Source of the DNA: Shewanella basaltis
Lineage (GTDB): Bacteria; Pseudomonadota; Gammaproteobacteria; Enterobacterales; Shewanellaceae
Direction of reading: 5' to 3'
DNA length: 64,000 nucleotides
NCBI RefSeq assembly: GCF_023283885.1
Contig: NZ_JAKILA010000022.1
Location: 21,779-85,778 of the forward strand
Shown: in pieces, positions 9,033-16,952 of the stretch
Position numbering within the stretch: position 1 is the stretch's first letter
Layout: each line of letters starts with the position of its first letter
The notes under the pieces: generated by a model
Told to the model about the DNA's origin: nothing
Databases searched by the model: none
Seen by the model: only the letters and a program-made list of their open reading frames with translations
Made by a program: the position numbers and the translations under genes

Positions 9033-9356
9033 ATGGCACTGCAATGCGCCCATTGCTATAAACACTTTTCTATTGCGAAAGTCACTGAAAGCCGGGGGAA
9101 GGGATTATCGGTTGAGGTGCAATGCCCACATTGTGCGGCATGGCTGGGCCATAATAAAACATTAGCCTTGGTTAAAATAAGCGGTTTTTATGGTGGGGTT
9201 ATTGCGGCGTTATTCGCATATTTTGTTGATAACGTTACACATATTACTACGCCATTGATTATCTTTGCCGTGATAGTGGTGGGGTTATCCCATATTATGG
9301 ATCATTTAAAAATGGTTGAAGCGCCAGAAGATGACGCGGGTATAAATAATCAATAA
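9033..9356 (+). CDS. Small zinc-ribbon membrane protein, unknown function
   Basis: This protein has 107 residues. Two CxxC pairs (C5/C8 and C31/C34) form a probable zinc ribbon at the N-terminus. They are followed by two hydrophobic segments (ISGFYGGVIAALFAYFV and LIIFAVIVVGLSHIM) and an acidic tail. This suggests a cytoplasmic zinc-binding domain anchored by a helical hairpin. An AAAGG site precedes the ATG. I do not recognise a named family. It converges on a 41-residue membrane miniprotein. Confidence 0.75.
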   Translation: MALQCAHCYKHFSIAKVTESRGKGLSVEVQCPHCAAWLGHNKTLALVKISGFYGGVIAALFAYFVDNVTHITTPLIIFAVIVVGLSHIMDHLKMVEAPEDDAGINNQ

Positions 9357-9366
9357 GTGATTTGGC

Positions 9367-9492
9367 TTAATCGACCACTATGACTTGGCTTTCTAAAGAC
9401 GTTTCGACATAGTAAATTCCGCCGAGCACGACAATGCCTACGATGGCCATGACTAAAATGATACCGATATTTTCGCGAAAAAATTGTGCCAT
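9367..9492 (-). CDS. 41-residue single-span membrane miniprotein
   Basis: The frame reads MAQFFRENIGIILVMAIVGI and continues through VVLGGIYYVE to a TAA at 9369-9367. It has one transmembrane helix of about 20 residues, a short basic N-terminal part and a short acidic C-terminal tail. AGGA lies about nine bases upstream of the ATG. The amphipathic start plus clean single span and codon usage like the neighbours argue for a real gene rather than chance. Function is unknown. It is isolated, with the divergent secreted zinc-locus gene about 210 bp away. Confidence 0.6.
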   Translation of the reverse strand: MAQFFRENIGIILVMAIVGIVVLGGIYYVETSLESQVIVVD

Positions 9493-9705
9493 GATGTGGA
9501 TCCTATTGGGGGTGATTGCCTTTTACCTTGATGGTATGAGTCACAGCTTAAGCTTATCTTAAAAACCACCAATACGATGAAAAAGTCAGCAGTAATGGCG
9601 TGTTTTTTAAGTCATGGTCATGAATTGTCACAATCTATGTGTTGCTTTTCAGCACGGCTCTTTTACACTAATGCCCATATTCATTAACCTGATGGAGTTG
9701 TGCCG

Positions 9706-9996
9706 TTGAGCTCACGCATTCACCTTAGACAAACTATCGCAATCTGGCTAAGTGCCATTTTGATTGTGTTGTCTATCGCTGCGTCTGCGCACTCGGTTCG
9801 TCATCTTGAAGATGGGGTGCAAAATCACTGTACCTTATGTTTTCATCAACATCAGTTAAATAAAACCCTTCACACCAACGAGCTTGTGTTTACGACAAGC
9901 CAGCAAACGTTTGAACGTCAACATTATACGCTGCCATTTTTGCTTAGCGTATTTCATGCTTATTACCAAAGTCGTGCCCCGCCTGTTTCTCTTTAG
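9706..9996 (+). CDS. Small secreted Cys/His protein of the zinc-uptake locus
   Basis: This protein has 96 residues with a signal-peptide-like N-terminus (IAIWLSAILIVLSIAASAHS), then a short mature part holding HCTLCFHQHQ and further His residues. The GGAG at 9694-9697 is eight bases from a TTG at 9706 but only two from the GTG at 9700, so the TTG is the better start. Cys/His spacing and position before an outer-membrane zinc-type barrel and znuA suggest a periplasmic metal-binding or chaperone role. Similar small proteins near zinc transporters have been called zinc chaperones, but that label is not proven. Confidence 0.65.
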   Translation: MSSRIHLRQTIAIWLSAILIVLSIAASAHSVRHLEDGVQNHCTLCFHQHQLNKTLHTNELVFTTSQQTFERQHYTLPFLLSVFHAYYQSRAPPVSL

Positions 9997-10238
9997 TCCA
10001 ACAAAGTAATGACCCTAAATCTGGATGGTAAATGACGCTCAGGTGTCGATTTATTTGGCTTACAGTGTTGCTCATGCAGTGTGCATTTGTAACTGAATTT
10101 CACTGTGTCGATAGCCAAGTAATTGTTCACGTTAATACTGAGAAAATAATATTTCCATTTGATTTTGTTAAATAATTTATTTTTGCCAGCTGGTTTATTA
10201 CAACCCAAACTGGCTACTTGTTGTATTTTGGAGATCTC

Positions 10239-11447
10239 ATGTCTGCGTTAAACACTCGCGTTTCTTTATTAGCACTTGCCTGTGCTGTTAGTTCTTATTC
10301 TGCAATGGCTGAAGATTCGAGCTTAACTAACCCCAACATTAGCGCTGTATTAGACGGTTATTATCAAACGGGCGATCGTCCACTGGCTGAGCGTGCAGAG
10401 GGTTTTGGTTTAGGCGAAACAGAATTGGCATTAAGTGCCAATATCGACGAAATGTTTTACGGTAAAGTGACTGCCGTTGTTGAATCTCATGACGGTGAAA
10501 CAGAATTAAATCTAGAAGAAGCCTTTATCCAAACGTTAGCCTTACCTAATGGTTTGTCGGTGCGTGCGGGTCGTTTTTTATCTGATGTTGGTTATTTAAA
10601 TAATCAGCATAAACATACCGATGCCTTCACCGAGCGCCCAGCAGCCTATCGTGCATTTTTAGGTGGCCACTATTTTGATGATGGTGTGCGCTTAAGTTAT
10701 GTTGCGCCTACCGATGTTTATTGGACCATGGGAGTTGAAGCATTTAAAGGCGACAGTATGCGCGCTGCTGATGAGCATGGCGAGCGTGACTTTGACGATG
10801 TTGGGGTGTTTTCTGCCTTAACCAAAATTGGTGGCGATATCGGTATCGAAAGTTCGTGGCAATTAGGCTTAAGCTATTTACGCAATGAAAATGGCTTAGC
10901 GTATGCTGAAGAACATGAAGATGAAGAAGAAACAGATGATGAGCATGAAGAACATAGCCATAGCGCATCATACACCGGAGAAAACACCTATGTTGCAGAC
11001 TTTGTCTACAAATGGGCGCCTAACGGTAACTATAAGTATCAAAACCTTACCGTAAGCGGTGAGTATTTTAGAGTGACAGATATTTTTGGTGAAGAACCAG
11101 GACACGATGACGATGCCGGTGACGTAGATGACCATGATCATGAGTTCAGCGGTGATGATTATCATGAAGGTTGGTACCTAAGCAGCGTTTATCAGTTCTC
11201 TCCAAGTTGGTCTGCTGGTGTGCGTTATGGCCAAGTGGATACCTATGAAATTCATGAAGATCATTTAGATCCACAAAAGCTGAAAGAAACCGAGCTTAGT
11301 GTTGCATGGCATAGTAGCCATTTTTCGACTGTTCGCTTGCAGTATACTCATCAGGAAGGTACTAACTTTGATGGTTTTGAGGACGATAATATCGTTACAT
11401 TACAATATGTCATGTCATTAGGAGCTCACGGTGCGCATCAATTCTAA
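10239..11447 (+). CDS. Outer-membrane beta-barrel protein of the zinc-uptake operon, acid/His-rich loops
   Basis: This 402-residue protein has a signal peptide ending near SYSAMA and then a barrel-like sequence with a typical phosphoporin-style N-terminal pattern (ISAVLDGYYQ, VRAGRFLSDVGYLN). Two predicted surface loops are packed with Asp, Glu and His: codons at about 10905-10970 and 11095-11170. They look like divalent-metal traps. It ends near a C-terminal Phe. There is no TonB box or plug, so it should be a passive channel rather than a ZnuD-type receptor. ATG 10239 has GGAG upstream. Its 3' end overlaps the start of znuA, so the two are translationally coupled. Confidence 0.82.
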   Translation: MSALNTRVSLLALACAVSSYSAMAEDSSLTNPNISAVLDGYYQTGDRPLAERAEGFGLGETELALSANIDEMFYGKVTAVVESHDGETELNLEEAFIQTLALPNGLSVRAGRFLSDVGYLNNQHKHTDAFTERPAAYRAFLGGHYFDDGVRLSYVAPTDVYWTMGVEAFKGDSMRAADEHGERDFDDVGVFSALTKIGGDIGIESSWQLGLSYLRNENGLAYAEEHEDEEETDDEHEEHSHSASYTGENTYVADFVYKWAPNGNYKYQNLTVSGEYFRVTDIFGEEPGHDDDAGDVDDHDHEFSGDDYHEGWYLSSVYQFSPSWSAGVRYGQVDTYEIHEDHLDPQKLKETELSVAWHSSHFSTVRLQYTHQEGTNFDGFEDDNIVTLQYVMSLGAHGAHQF

Positions 11448-12336
11448 AGTGCTTTTAGCAGTGGCAGTAATGCCATTGCTGTTTACCGCGACAGCAAAAG
11501 CGGAACTGAATGTGTTTGCCTGTGAAGCCGAATATGGCGCCTTGGCAAAAGCAATCGCCCCTTCGGCAGATGTGTATTCGGCGACCACGGCGATGCAAGA
11601 TCCGCATCAGGTACAGGCGCGTCCAAGCTTAATTGCTAAAATGCGCCAAGCGGATTTAGTGGTGTGCGCCGGTGCTGATTTAGAAATTGGCTGGCTTCCT
11701 ATGTTGCAAATGAAAGCGGCTAATCCTCAAGTAACGTCAACCGATAAAGGCTTGTTTTACGCTGCTGATCAAATCGACACGTTAGATAAACTGACTCGTG
11801 TTGACCGCTCAATGGGGGACGTACATGCCAAGGGAAATCCACATTTACATTTAGACCCACAGCGTATGTTAACCGTTGCTAAGGCATTGTCTGTTAAGAT
11901 GAGTGAATTAGATCCACAAAACAGCAATGAATATCAGCAATCTTTTGCTGATTTTAGTCAACGCTGGCAGGCTAAAATTCCTCAATGGCAAGAACAGGCT
12001 AAAGGGTTAGCCGGTAAGAAGGTCATCGCTTATCACTCAAGTTTTCGTTATTTATTTAACTGGATTGGGATTGAACAAGTGGCCGATCTTGAACCTAAGC
12101 CTGGTTTAGCTCCTACAAGCAGCCACTTAGCAAGCTTACTCACTCGCGCTGAGCAAGGTGATGTGATGGCGGTGATTGTGGCATCTTATCAGGATGAACG
12201 AGGTGCTAAGTGGTTGGGTGAACGCGCTAATTTACCTGTTGTGATGCTACCTATGTCTGTGGGTGGAAATGAGCAAAGCCAAGACTTATTTAGCCTTTAT
12301 GACAGCTTGTTATCCCTACTCAATGGGGTGAAATAA
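11431..12336 (+). CDS. znuA: Zinc ABC transporter substrate-binding protein (ZnuA-like)
   Basis: This is a 301-residue cluster A-I periplasmic binding protein with a signal peptide ending at TATAKA. Probable metal ligands are H59 (in DPHQ), H138 or H140 (in GNPHLHLDP) and H202 (in AYHSSF), plus an acidic residue near the C-terminus. This is the usual three-His-one-acid zinc site. The flexible His-rich loop seen in E. coli ZnuA is missing. It may be replaced functionally by the acid/His-rich loops of the upstream outer-membrane protein. It starts at a GTG overlapping that gene, with AGGAG seven bases upstream, and is followed after 4 bp by the permease. Confidence 0.9.
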   Translation: MRINSKVLLAVAVMPLLFTATAKAELNVFACEAEYGALAKAIAPSADVYSATTAMQDPHQVQARPSLIAKMRQADLVVCAGADLEIGWLPMLQMKAANPQVTSTDKGLFYAADQIDTLDKLTRVDRSMGDVHAKGNPHLHLDPQRMLTVAKALSVKMSELDPQNSNEYQQSFADFSQRWQAKIPQWQEQAKGLAGKKVIAYHSSFRYLFNWIGIEQVADLEPKPGLAPTSSHLASLLTRAEQGDVMAVIVASYQDERGAKWLGERANLPVVMLPMSVGGNEQSQDLFSLYDSLLSLLNGVK

Positions 12337-12340
12337 GGTC

Positions 12341-13108
12341 ATGCTTGATGTTGAGCTACTGTCGATACTATTACCTGCATTAGCAGCCGGTTTGTTGGTA
12401 CTTTCAACCCATGTGTTATTGGGCCAACAAGTGCTAAAGCGCGGTATTATTTTTATCGACTTGGCCATCGCGCAAATAGCGGCATTAGGGGCTATCGTGT
12501 CTCACATTGATCATGATGTTGAAGACTTGCCCTTTGTTCACATGTGGATGCCGGCCCTGTTTGCACTTGCGGGGGCGGGCGTGATTGCTTGGATGGCTAA
12601 GCGGTTGACTGGTGAGCTTGAAGCAATGATTGGCTGCTTTTATGTCTTGAGTGCAGTGGCTGCAATGCTGTTGCTGGCAAATGATCCTCACGGCGCTGAG
12701 TTGTTAAAACAGCTTATGTCTGGGCAGATTTTGTGGGTAAGTTGGTCGCAGTTGATGATACCGGCGCTCGTATCTGTGGTGATTTTGGCGTTAATCGCGC
12801 TTAAACCGAACATACTCGACGGTGCGGGTTTTTACTTTTTATTTGCGTTAGTCATTACCTTATCGGTAGAGCTTGTAGGGGTGTATTTAGTATTCAGCAC
12901 CCTTATTTTACCGGCGTTGGCTTTAAACAAATATGTAGGTCGAAATAAACTCGTTTGGGCTTATGTTGTTGGTATTGTCGGCTATGTTACAGGCTTATTA
13001 TTGTCTGCTAACTATGATTTGCCTAGCGGCGCCGCGATTGTTGCCACGTTGGCGATCAGTGCATTAGTGTTTAGGCAATTGCTTAAATTGGGCCCCAAAA
13101 CCGCTTAA
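12341..13108 (+). CDS. znuB: Metal ABC transporter permease (ZnuB-like)
   Basis: This 255-residue ABC-3 family inner-membrane permease has seven to eight hydrophobic spans. It contains the conserved RGIIFIDLAIAQIAALGA and a C-terminal region with SVELVGVYLVFSTLILPALA. It should form the translocation channel for the metal delivered by the adjacent ZnuA. It follows znuA after 4 bp. No ABC ATPase (ZnuC) gene lies in the operon or anywhere in the window, so the ATPase must come from another locus. The surrounding genes support zinc, though manganese is formally possible. Confidence 0.9.
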   Translation: MLDVELLSILLPALAAGLLVLSTHVLLGQQVLKRGIIFIDLAIAQIAALGAIVSHIDHDVEDLPFVHMWMPALFALAGAGVIAWMAKRLTGELEAMIGCFYVLSAVAAMLLLANDPHGAELLKQLMSGQILWVSWSQLMIPALVSVVILALIALKPNILDGAGFYFLFALVITLSVELVGVYLVFSTLILPALALNKYVGRNKLVWAYVVGIVGYVTGLLLSANYDLPSGAAIVATLAISALVFRQLLKLGPKTA

Positions 13109-13191
13109 GCTTACTGCACGGGTATTAGGTATTAGTCATTGCGATATTGCACTTGGCAAAGGATGTCGCATGGCTGTCACATAACGCGTGT

Positions 13192-13220
13192 TATTCTGCC
13201 CTGTATAGCAGGGCAGAATA
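13192..13220. terminator. Perfect 12-bp inverted repeat after znuB
   Basis: TATTCTGCCCTG and CAGGGCAGAATA are separated by five bases. The hairpin is GC-rich in its middle but has only three T residues after it, so it is either a weak terminator for the zinc operon or an operator for plsC downstream. Confidence 0.5.
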
Positions 13221-13305
13221 TTTCAGCGTACATATGTAAACAAAAGAATTGAGTCCCCAGTCCTGCATCGTTATACTGTCGCCAATTATTTTGCAGGAGT
13301 ATGCT

Positions 13306-14040
13306 GTGCTGCTAATCGCTCGTTCAATTATTCTCGCCGTGCTATTATTTTTAGCCTTTGTATTTGCAATTGTTTTTTGCCTTATACGACCAATGCATCG
13401 TGATAACGTACACGTAATCGCTAAAATTTTCTCCTCTGTTGCTCCTGTGTTGGGTATTAAGGTCATCACTCGGGTCAACGCAATCAGTGACACTCCACAA
13501 CCGTGTATTTATTTAGCAAACCATCAAAACAACTTTGATTTATTTACTCATACCTCTGCAGTGCCTAAGGCGACGGTGAGTTTAGGTAAGAAAAGCTTGG
13601 TGTGGATGCCGTTATTTGGACAGATTTACTGGTTATCTGGCAATATTTTAATTGACCGAAAAAATCGTCACAGTGCATTTGATACCATGGCAAAAACCAT
13701 TGAGAAAATGAAAACCCGTTTACTGTCTGTGTGGATTTTTCCTGAGGGTACACGGTCACGTGGTCGTGGATTGTTGCCATTTAAAGTGGGAGCATTTCAT
13801 ACGGCTATTGCAGCTCAGGTGCCGGTAGTGCCAGTGTTAGCGTCTTGTCAGAACCACATTAAGTTAAATCGGTGGGATAATGGCGTGGTCATTGTTGAAA
13901 TGCTGGCACCCATGCCGACAGAAGGATTAACCAAAAATGATGTTAAAGCGTTTAGTGCTAAAGTGCATGAGACTATGTCAGCAAGGCTAGTTGAGTTAAA
14001 CAAAGAAGCATTGGCTTTGAATCAAACTGTGAAACACTAA
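13306..14040 (+). CDS. plsC: 1-acyl-sn-glycerol-3-phosphate acyltransferase
   Basis: This 244-residue membrane-bound enzyme acylates lysophosphatidic acid to phosphatidic acid. An N-terminal hydrophobic span (LLIARSIILAVLLFLAFVF) precedes the acyltransferase motifs NHQNNFD (the NHx4D catalytic motif) and FPEGTRSRG (glycerophosphate binding). The NHQ variant is also found in E. coli PlsC. GTG 13306 is chosen because AGGAGT lies five bases upstream; a longer frame starting at 13249 has no ribosome site. It is followed by rraB after 81 bp. Confidence 0.92.
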   Translation: MLLIARSIILAVLLFLAFVFAIVFCLIRPMHRDNVHVIAKIFSSVAPVLGIKVITRVNAISDTPQPCIYLANHQNNFDLFTHTSAVPKATVSLGKKSLVWMPLFGQIYWLSGNILIDRKNRHSAFDTMAKTIEKMKTRLLSVWIFPEGTRSRGRGLLPFKVGAFHTAIAAQVPVVPVLASCQNHIKLNRWDNGVVIVEMLAPMPTEGLTKNDVKAFSAKVHETMSARLVELNKEALALNQTVKH

Positions 14041-14121
14041 ACTGCGTTGATAAGTTCGCAACTTAGGTGAGTTTGGGTATAATTGGCTAAAATTTATATG
14101 TGTTTATTAACGGAGTAATCC

Positions 14122-14532
14122 ATGTCTGTTGAGCGTCAGTTAAAAGAGCAATTTGCTGAAAACCGCGAAATTGTTGATGCCTTACTTGCTGATGGTTCAG
14201 AGCCTGATGCGGAATATACAATTGAACATCACTTTTCGGCGACAAATTTTGATCGTTTAGAAAAGGCCGCTGTGGATGCGTTCAAGCTCGGCTTTGAAGT
14301 GAATGATGCCGAAGAGATGGAACTTGATGATGGGTCGGTGATTTTTTGTTTTGATGCCATCGCTTACCACAAACTCGATGCATCGTTACTTGATAAAGCA
14401 TGTGAGCAATTAATTCAACTTGCGGCAAAGCAAAAGGTCGATTATGACGGCTGGGGCACTTATTTTGTAGGTGACGAGATTGAAGATGAAGACGACGAAG
14501 ATGATGAAGACAGTCATGATTCATTTCATTAA
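14122..14532 (+). CDS. rraB: Regulator of RNase E activity RraB
   Basis: This 136-residue protein begins [18 protein letters not shown], has the conserved [20 protein letters not shown] and YDGWGTYF blocks, and ends in a run of Asp and Glu. RraB binds the C-terminal scaffold of RNase E and alters degradosome activity. The length and the acidic tail agree with the E. coli protein. It is followed by a strong terminator. Confidence 0.93.
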   Translation: MSVERQLKEQFAENREIVDALLADGSEPDAEYTIEHHFSATNFDRLEKAAVDAFKLGFEVNDAEEMELDDGSVIFCFDAIAYHKLDASLLDKACEQLIQLAAKQKVDYDGWGTYFVGDEIEDEDDEDDEDSHDSFH

Positions 14533-14578
14533 TGACACGATAGGTTAACGTTTTCGACTCTATCTCTACCATTGCGAT

Positions 14579-14611
14579 AAAAAATGCCCATCGGTGATGG
14601 GCATTTTTTTT
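14579..14611 (+). terminator. Rho-independent terminator after rraB
   Basis: AAAATGCCCATC pairs with GATGGGCATTTT around GGT, followed by a run of eight T residues. Confidence 0.93.
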
Positions 14612-14624
14612 GATAAAAGCGCGC

Positions 14625-14831
14625 TAACTAACCTCAGCTCTGGATAACAAACGCCTTTCAAGCAGTCCTTTGCCTTCCTCACTGCGTTGAATTAACTTGC
14701 AATAGGCTAGCTATTGACGCGTTAATTCGCCTTGTTAGCAAAACAAATCACAAGCTTGACAGTGGATTTTAGTCAATCTATTGATTTATATCGTTATCAA
14801 TACATCTCTTATCCAGAGTTGAGGTTAACTA
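14625..14831. mobile_element. MITE-like element, copy 1 (195 bp, 14631-14825) with target duplications
   Basis: The ends are imperfect inverted repeats: ACCTCAGCTCTGGATAA on the left and TTATCCAGAGTTGAGGT on the right. They are flanked by TAACTA at 14625-14630 and 14826-14831. The first 135 bp is closely similar to the reverse complement of the element at 46577-46770; the remaining 60 bp is divergent except for the terminal repeat. It contains no open frame and an internal near-palindrome around TAGGCTAGCTA. This fits a non-autonomous, trans-mobilised element. The duplication can also be read as 4 bp (AACT) if the repeat is taken to begin AACCT. Confidence 0.82.
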
Positions 14832-14982
14832 GCCTGAAATTAGGGTAAGGGTATAATAAAAGTGTTCAACTACTTACTTGTTTACCTTATTGAGCAAAAC
14901 AAATTCAAGTTTGAAAAGAGTTTACGCTAATACTTTGATATTAAGTGTTTTTTACCATTTTTTAACTTGAGTTTAGCTGAAT
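14832..14982. other. AT-rich spacer between MITE copy 1 and diguanylate cyclase stop
   Basis: No gene or clear hairpin is visible. It lies beyond the end of the REC-CheC/GGDEF operon on the minus strand, which appears to have no strong intrinsic terminator here. Confidence 0.4.
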
Positions 14983-15939
14983 TTATTTAAACACCACGCT
15001 TTTGTTTCGTCCCTCTTGCTTTGCAGTATATAAGGCTTGATCTGCACCTGATAGCCAGCCAGAGCTATTTTCGAATGTTGAGCTCAGATCGTTTATCCCC
15101 AAACTCACCGTAACTTTAATGAGTCGGTTTTCAAATGTGACTTCAGACTCTTCAATGCGTTTTCTTAAGCGTTCGGTAAAGTGTAGTGCTTCTTCTGCGG
15201 TTGTCTGTGATAAGACGACAGCAAACTCTTCACCACCATATCGACCTGCACAATCTGTTTCTCGTAGGGATTGTTTTAAAAGATAGGCGATATGTTGAAT
15301 GACTTTATCACCCGCAGGGTGGCCATATTTGTCGTTAACTTGTTTAAAGTTATCAATATCAATCATTACAAGTGATGATGTGTCGCCATAACGCGAATGG
15401 CGCTCAAATTCTTTTTCCATACAAAGTTGCCAGTGGCGGCGGTTATGGAGTTGAGTTAACCCATCGGTTTGGCTGAGTTCTTTTAATTGCTCGTTGGCGG
15501 CCTTTAATTGCAATTTGTTGACTGCAATATCGGTAACATCATAAACAATAATACTGATATGAGTGATTTGCCCTGTGAGCGATGCCAATGGCAGTAGAGT
15601 GATGTTTTGATACATAAAATCAGCTCGCCCAGTTACCGGCCGATAATTTTTAAACTTAAATACATACTCTCGTTGTTCCCAGCTGATAAAGGTGCGATTT
15701 TTTAATACAAAAACCGACTCCATTTTTTGTTTTAGCCAGTCAGCAGGTAGTTCTGGAAATTTTTCAAACAGATTGTCGCCTTTAATTGAGTTGGGCGACA
15801 CACCACTGTGGTTCTCCATAAACCCATTCCACAGCTGAATATTATAGTCGCGATCGAGCACAACTAAACCGACCTCGATTGTTTGCACCATATCGATTAG
15901 CCAGTGGAGTTCATTCATCGCACTTTGGTCATTAGACAT
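14983..15939 (-). CDS. PAS-GGDEF diguanylate cyclase
   Basis: This 318-residue soluble protein has an N-terminal PAS domain (about residues 15-130, with VVLDRDYNIQLWNGFMENHSG), a short linker helix and a GGDEF domain (about 150-315). The active site reads GGEEF (residues 235-239), a functional variant, and TQLHNRRHW marks the domain start. It should synthesise c-di-GMP in response to a PAS-sensed signal. No RxxD inhibitory site is seen five residues before GGEEF. It is 17 bp downstream of a REC-CheC protein, so the two are co-transcribed and probably act together. Confidence 0.92.
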   Translation of the reverse strand: MSNDQSAMNELHWLIDMVQTIEVGLVVLDRDYNIQLWNGFMENHSGVSPNSIKGDNLFEKFPELPADWLKQKMESVFVLKNRTFISWEQREYVFKFKNYRPVTGRADFMYQNITLLPLASLTGQITHISIIVYDVTDIAVNKLQLKAANEQLKELSQTDGLTQLHNRRHWQLCMEKEFERHSRYGDTSSLVMIDIDNFKQVNDKYGHPAGDKVIQHIAYLLKQSLRETDCAGRYGGEEFAVVLSQTTAEEALHFTERLRKRIEESEVTFENRLIKVTVSLGINDLSSTFENSSGWLSGADQALYTAKQEGRNKSVVFK

Positions 15940-15956
15940 AATAAGATTATCCAGCG

Positions 15957-16952
15957 TTAGTCGAGTAAGTAGCCGAGCTTGTAGTTAAGCGTAGGGATTG
16001 AGTCTTCTGTAAATAACAGGAGTAAGTCGCATTGAATATTATAATCTTCAATGCGGTAATTGATTTCCATCGCTAAAGTGCGTTGCCATTTTTCGGAGTT
16101 ATCATGAATGAGCTCATTAACACTGCAGTGTCTGCCAAGAACCACTGGATGCGCCTGGCTAAATTTCATGTCGAGTTGCTCTGAGACTCCATTTAAAAAG
16201 GCACCAATGAGCACATTACCTGTGTCCATCATCACTTCAATTTCGGTATTCATATCATTTGGGTTTTCTAAGCCCATTAATTTTGCCATGTCTTCAAAGC
16301 TTGAATCATGAAATAGCAACAGGGCTTCTCCCGCAATACCAGCGCCAATAAAACCCTGGCAAAGCCCAGATACCGTTGAACTTTGCTCTGTTGCTTTGAG
16401 TGCCATTGTCAGCTCACTCACTTCCAAAACATTAACATTAGGAATAGGTAACAATACGAATACATCAAGTAATTTGGCTAATAAATCAGCAGCCCGGCCC
16501 ATCGCCACGTTGGCGATTTCTTGACATGCGTCGCGCATATCAACTTTAACCATTGGAGTTTCGTCTGCTTTATTGCCTTGGGTGAGGGTGAGAATGCCGT
16601 ATTCTTGTAAAATGTTACTGATGGCGTCAGCACTAACTGGCTTTTGAATAAAGTCGAGCGCACCTAGCGCTTTAACGCGTTCGTGAGCTTTAATTTGAAT
16701 ATCGCCTGAAACCACAATAATCAGAGCTGGGAGATCTTGTTTTTGAACGGCTTGAAGCACTTCGTATCCGTCCATGACTGGCATGTTAAGGTCAAGAAAT
16801 ACAATTTCGCCTTTACCTGCACGTATGACCTCAAGGCCTTCTGCGCCGTTTGTGGCATAGCTAATTTCAACGTCCCAGTCTTTGGGAAGGGTTCGTGCCA
16901 TTTGTTTTCTGGCTAAAGCAGAGTCATCGCATATCAATATTGGTATGGTCAT
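15957..16952 (-). CDS. Response regulator with CheC-like phosphatase domain
   Basis: This 331-residue protein has an N-terminal receiver domain (LICDDSALARKQM, phosphoacceptor in IVFLDLNMPVMDG, Lys in FIQKP) and a C-terminal CheC/CheX-like domain from about residue 135. The first CheC active site fits the D-x3-E-x2-N-x22-P motif (DACQEIAN, then P). The second site is altered, with Asp in place of the catalytic Glu in MMDTGN. It may dephosphorylate its own or a partner receiver. It is the first gene of a pair with the downstream PAS-GGDEF gene. Confidence 0.88.
   Translation of the reverse strand: MTIPILICDDSALARKQMARTLPKDWDVEISYATNGAEGLEVIRAGKGEIVFLDLNMPVMDGYEVLQAVQKQDLPALIIVVSGDIQIKAHERVKALGALDFIQKPVSADAISNILQEYGILTLTQGNKADETPMVKVDMRDACQEIANVAMGRAADLLAKLLDVFVLLPIPNVNVLEVSELTMALKATEQSSTVSGLCQGFIGAGIAGEALLLFHDSSFEDMAKLMGLENPNDMNTEIEVMMDTGNVLIGAFLNGVSEQLDMKFSQAHPVVLGRHCSVNELIHDNSEKWQRTLAMEINYRIEDYNIQCDLLLLFTEDSIPTLNYKLGYLLD

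Noticed and set aside
9993..10208. Minus-strand 71-codon frame between the small secreted gene and the barrel gene
   Set aside because: Poor ribosome site, low-complexity Lys/Asn composition, and it lies over the probable promoter of the barrel gene.
10100..10238. Zur box upstream of the zinc barrel gene
   Set aside because: I searched by eye for an ATGTTATA-type palindrome and found none convincing.
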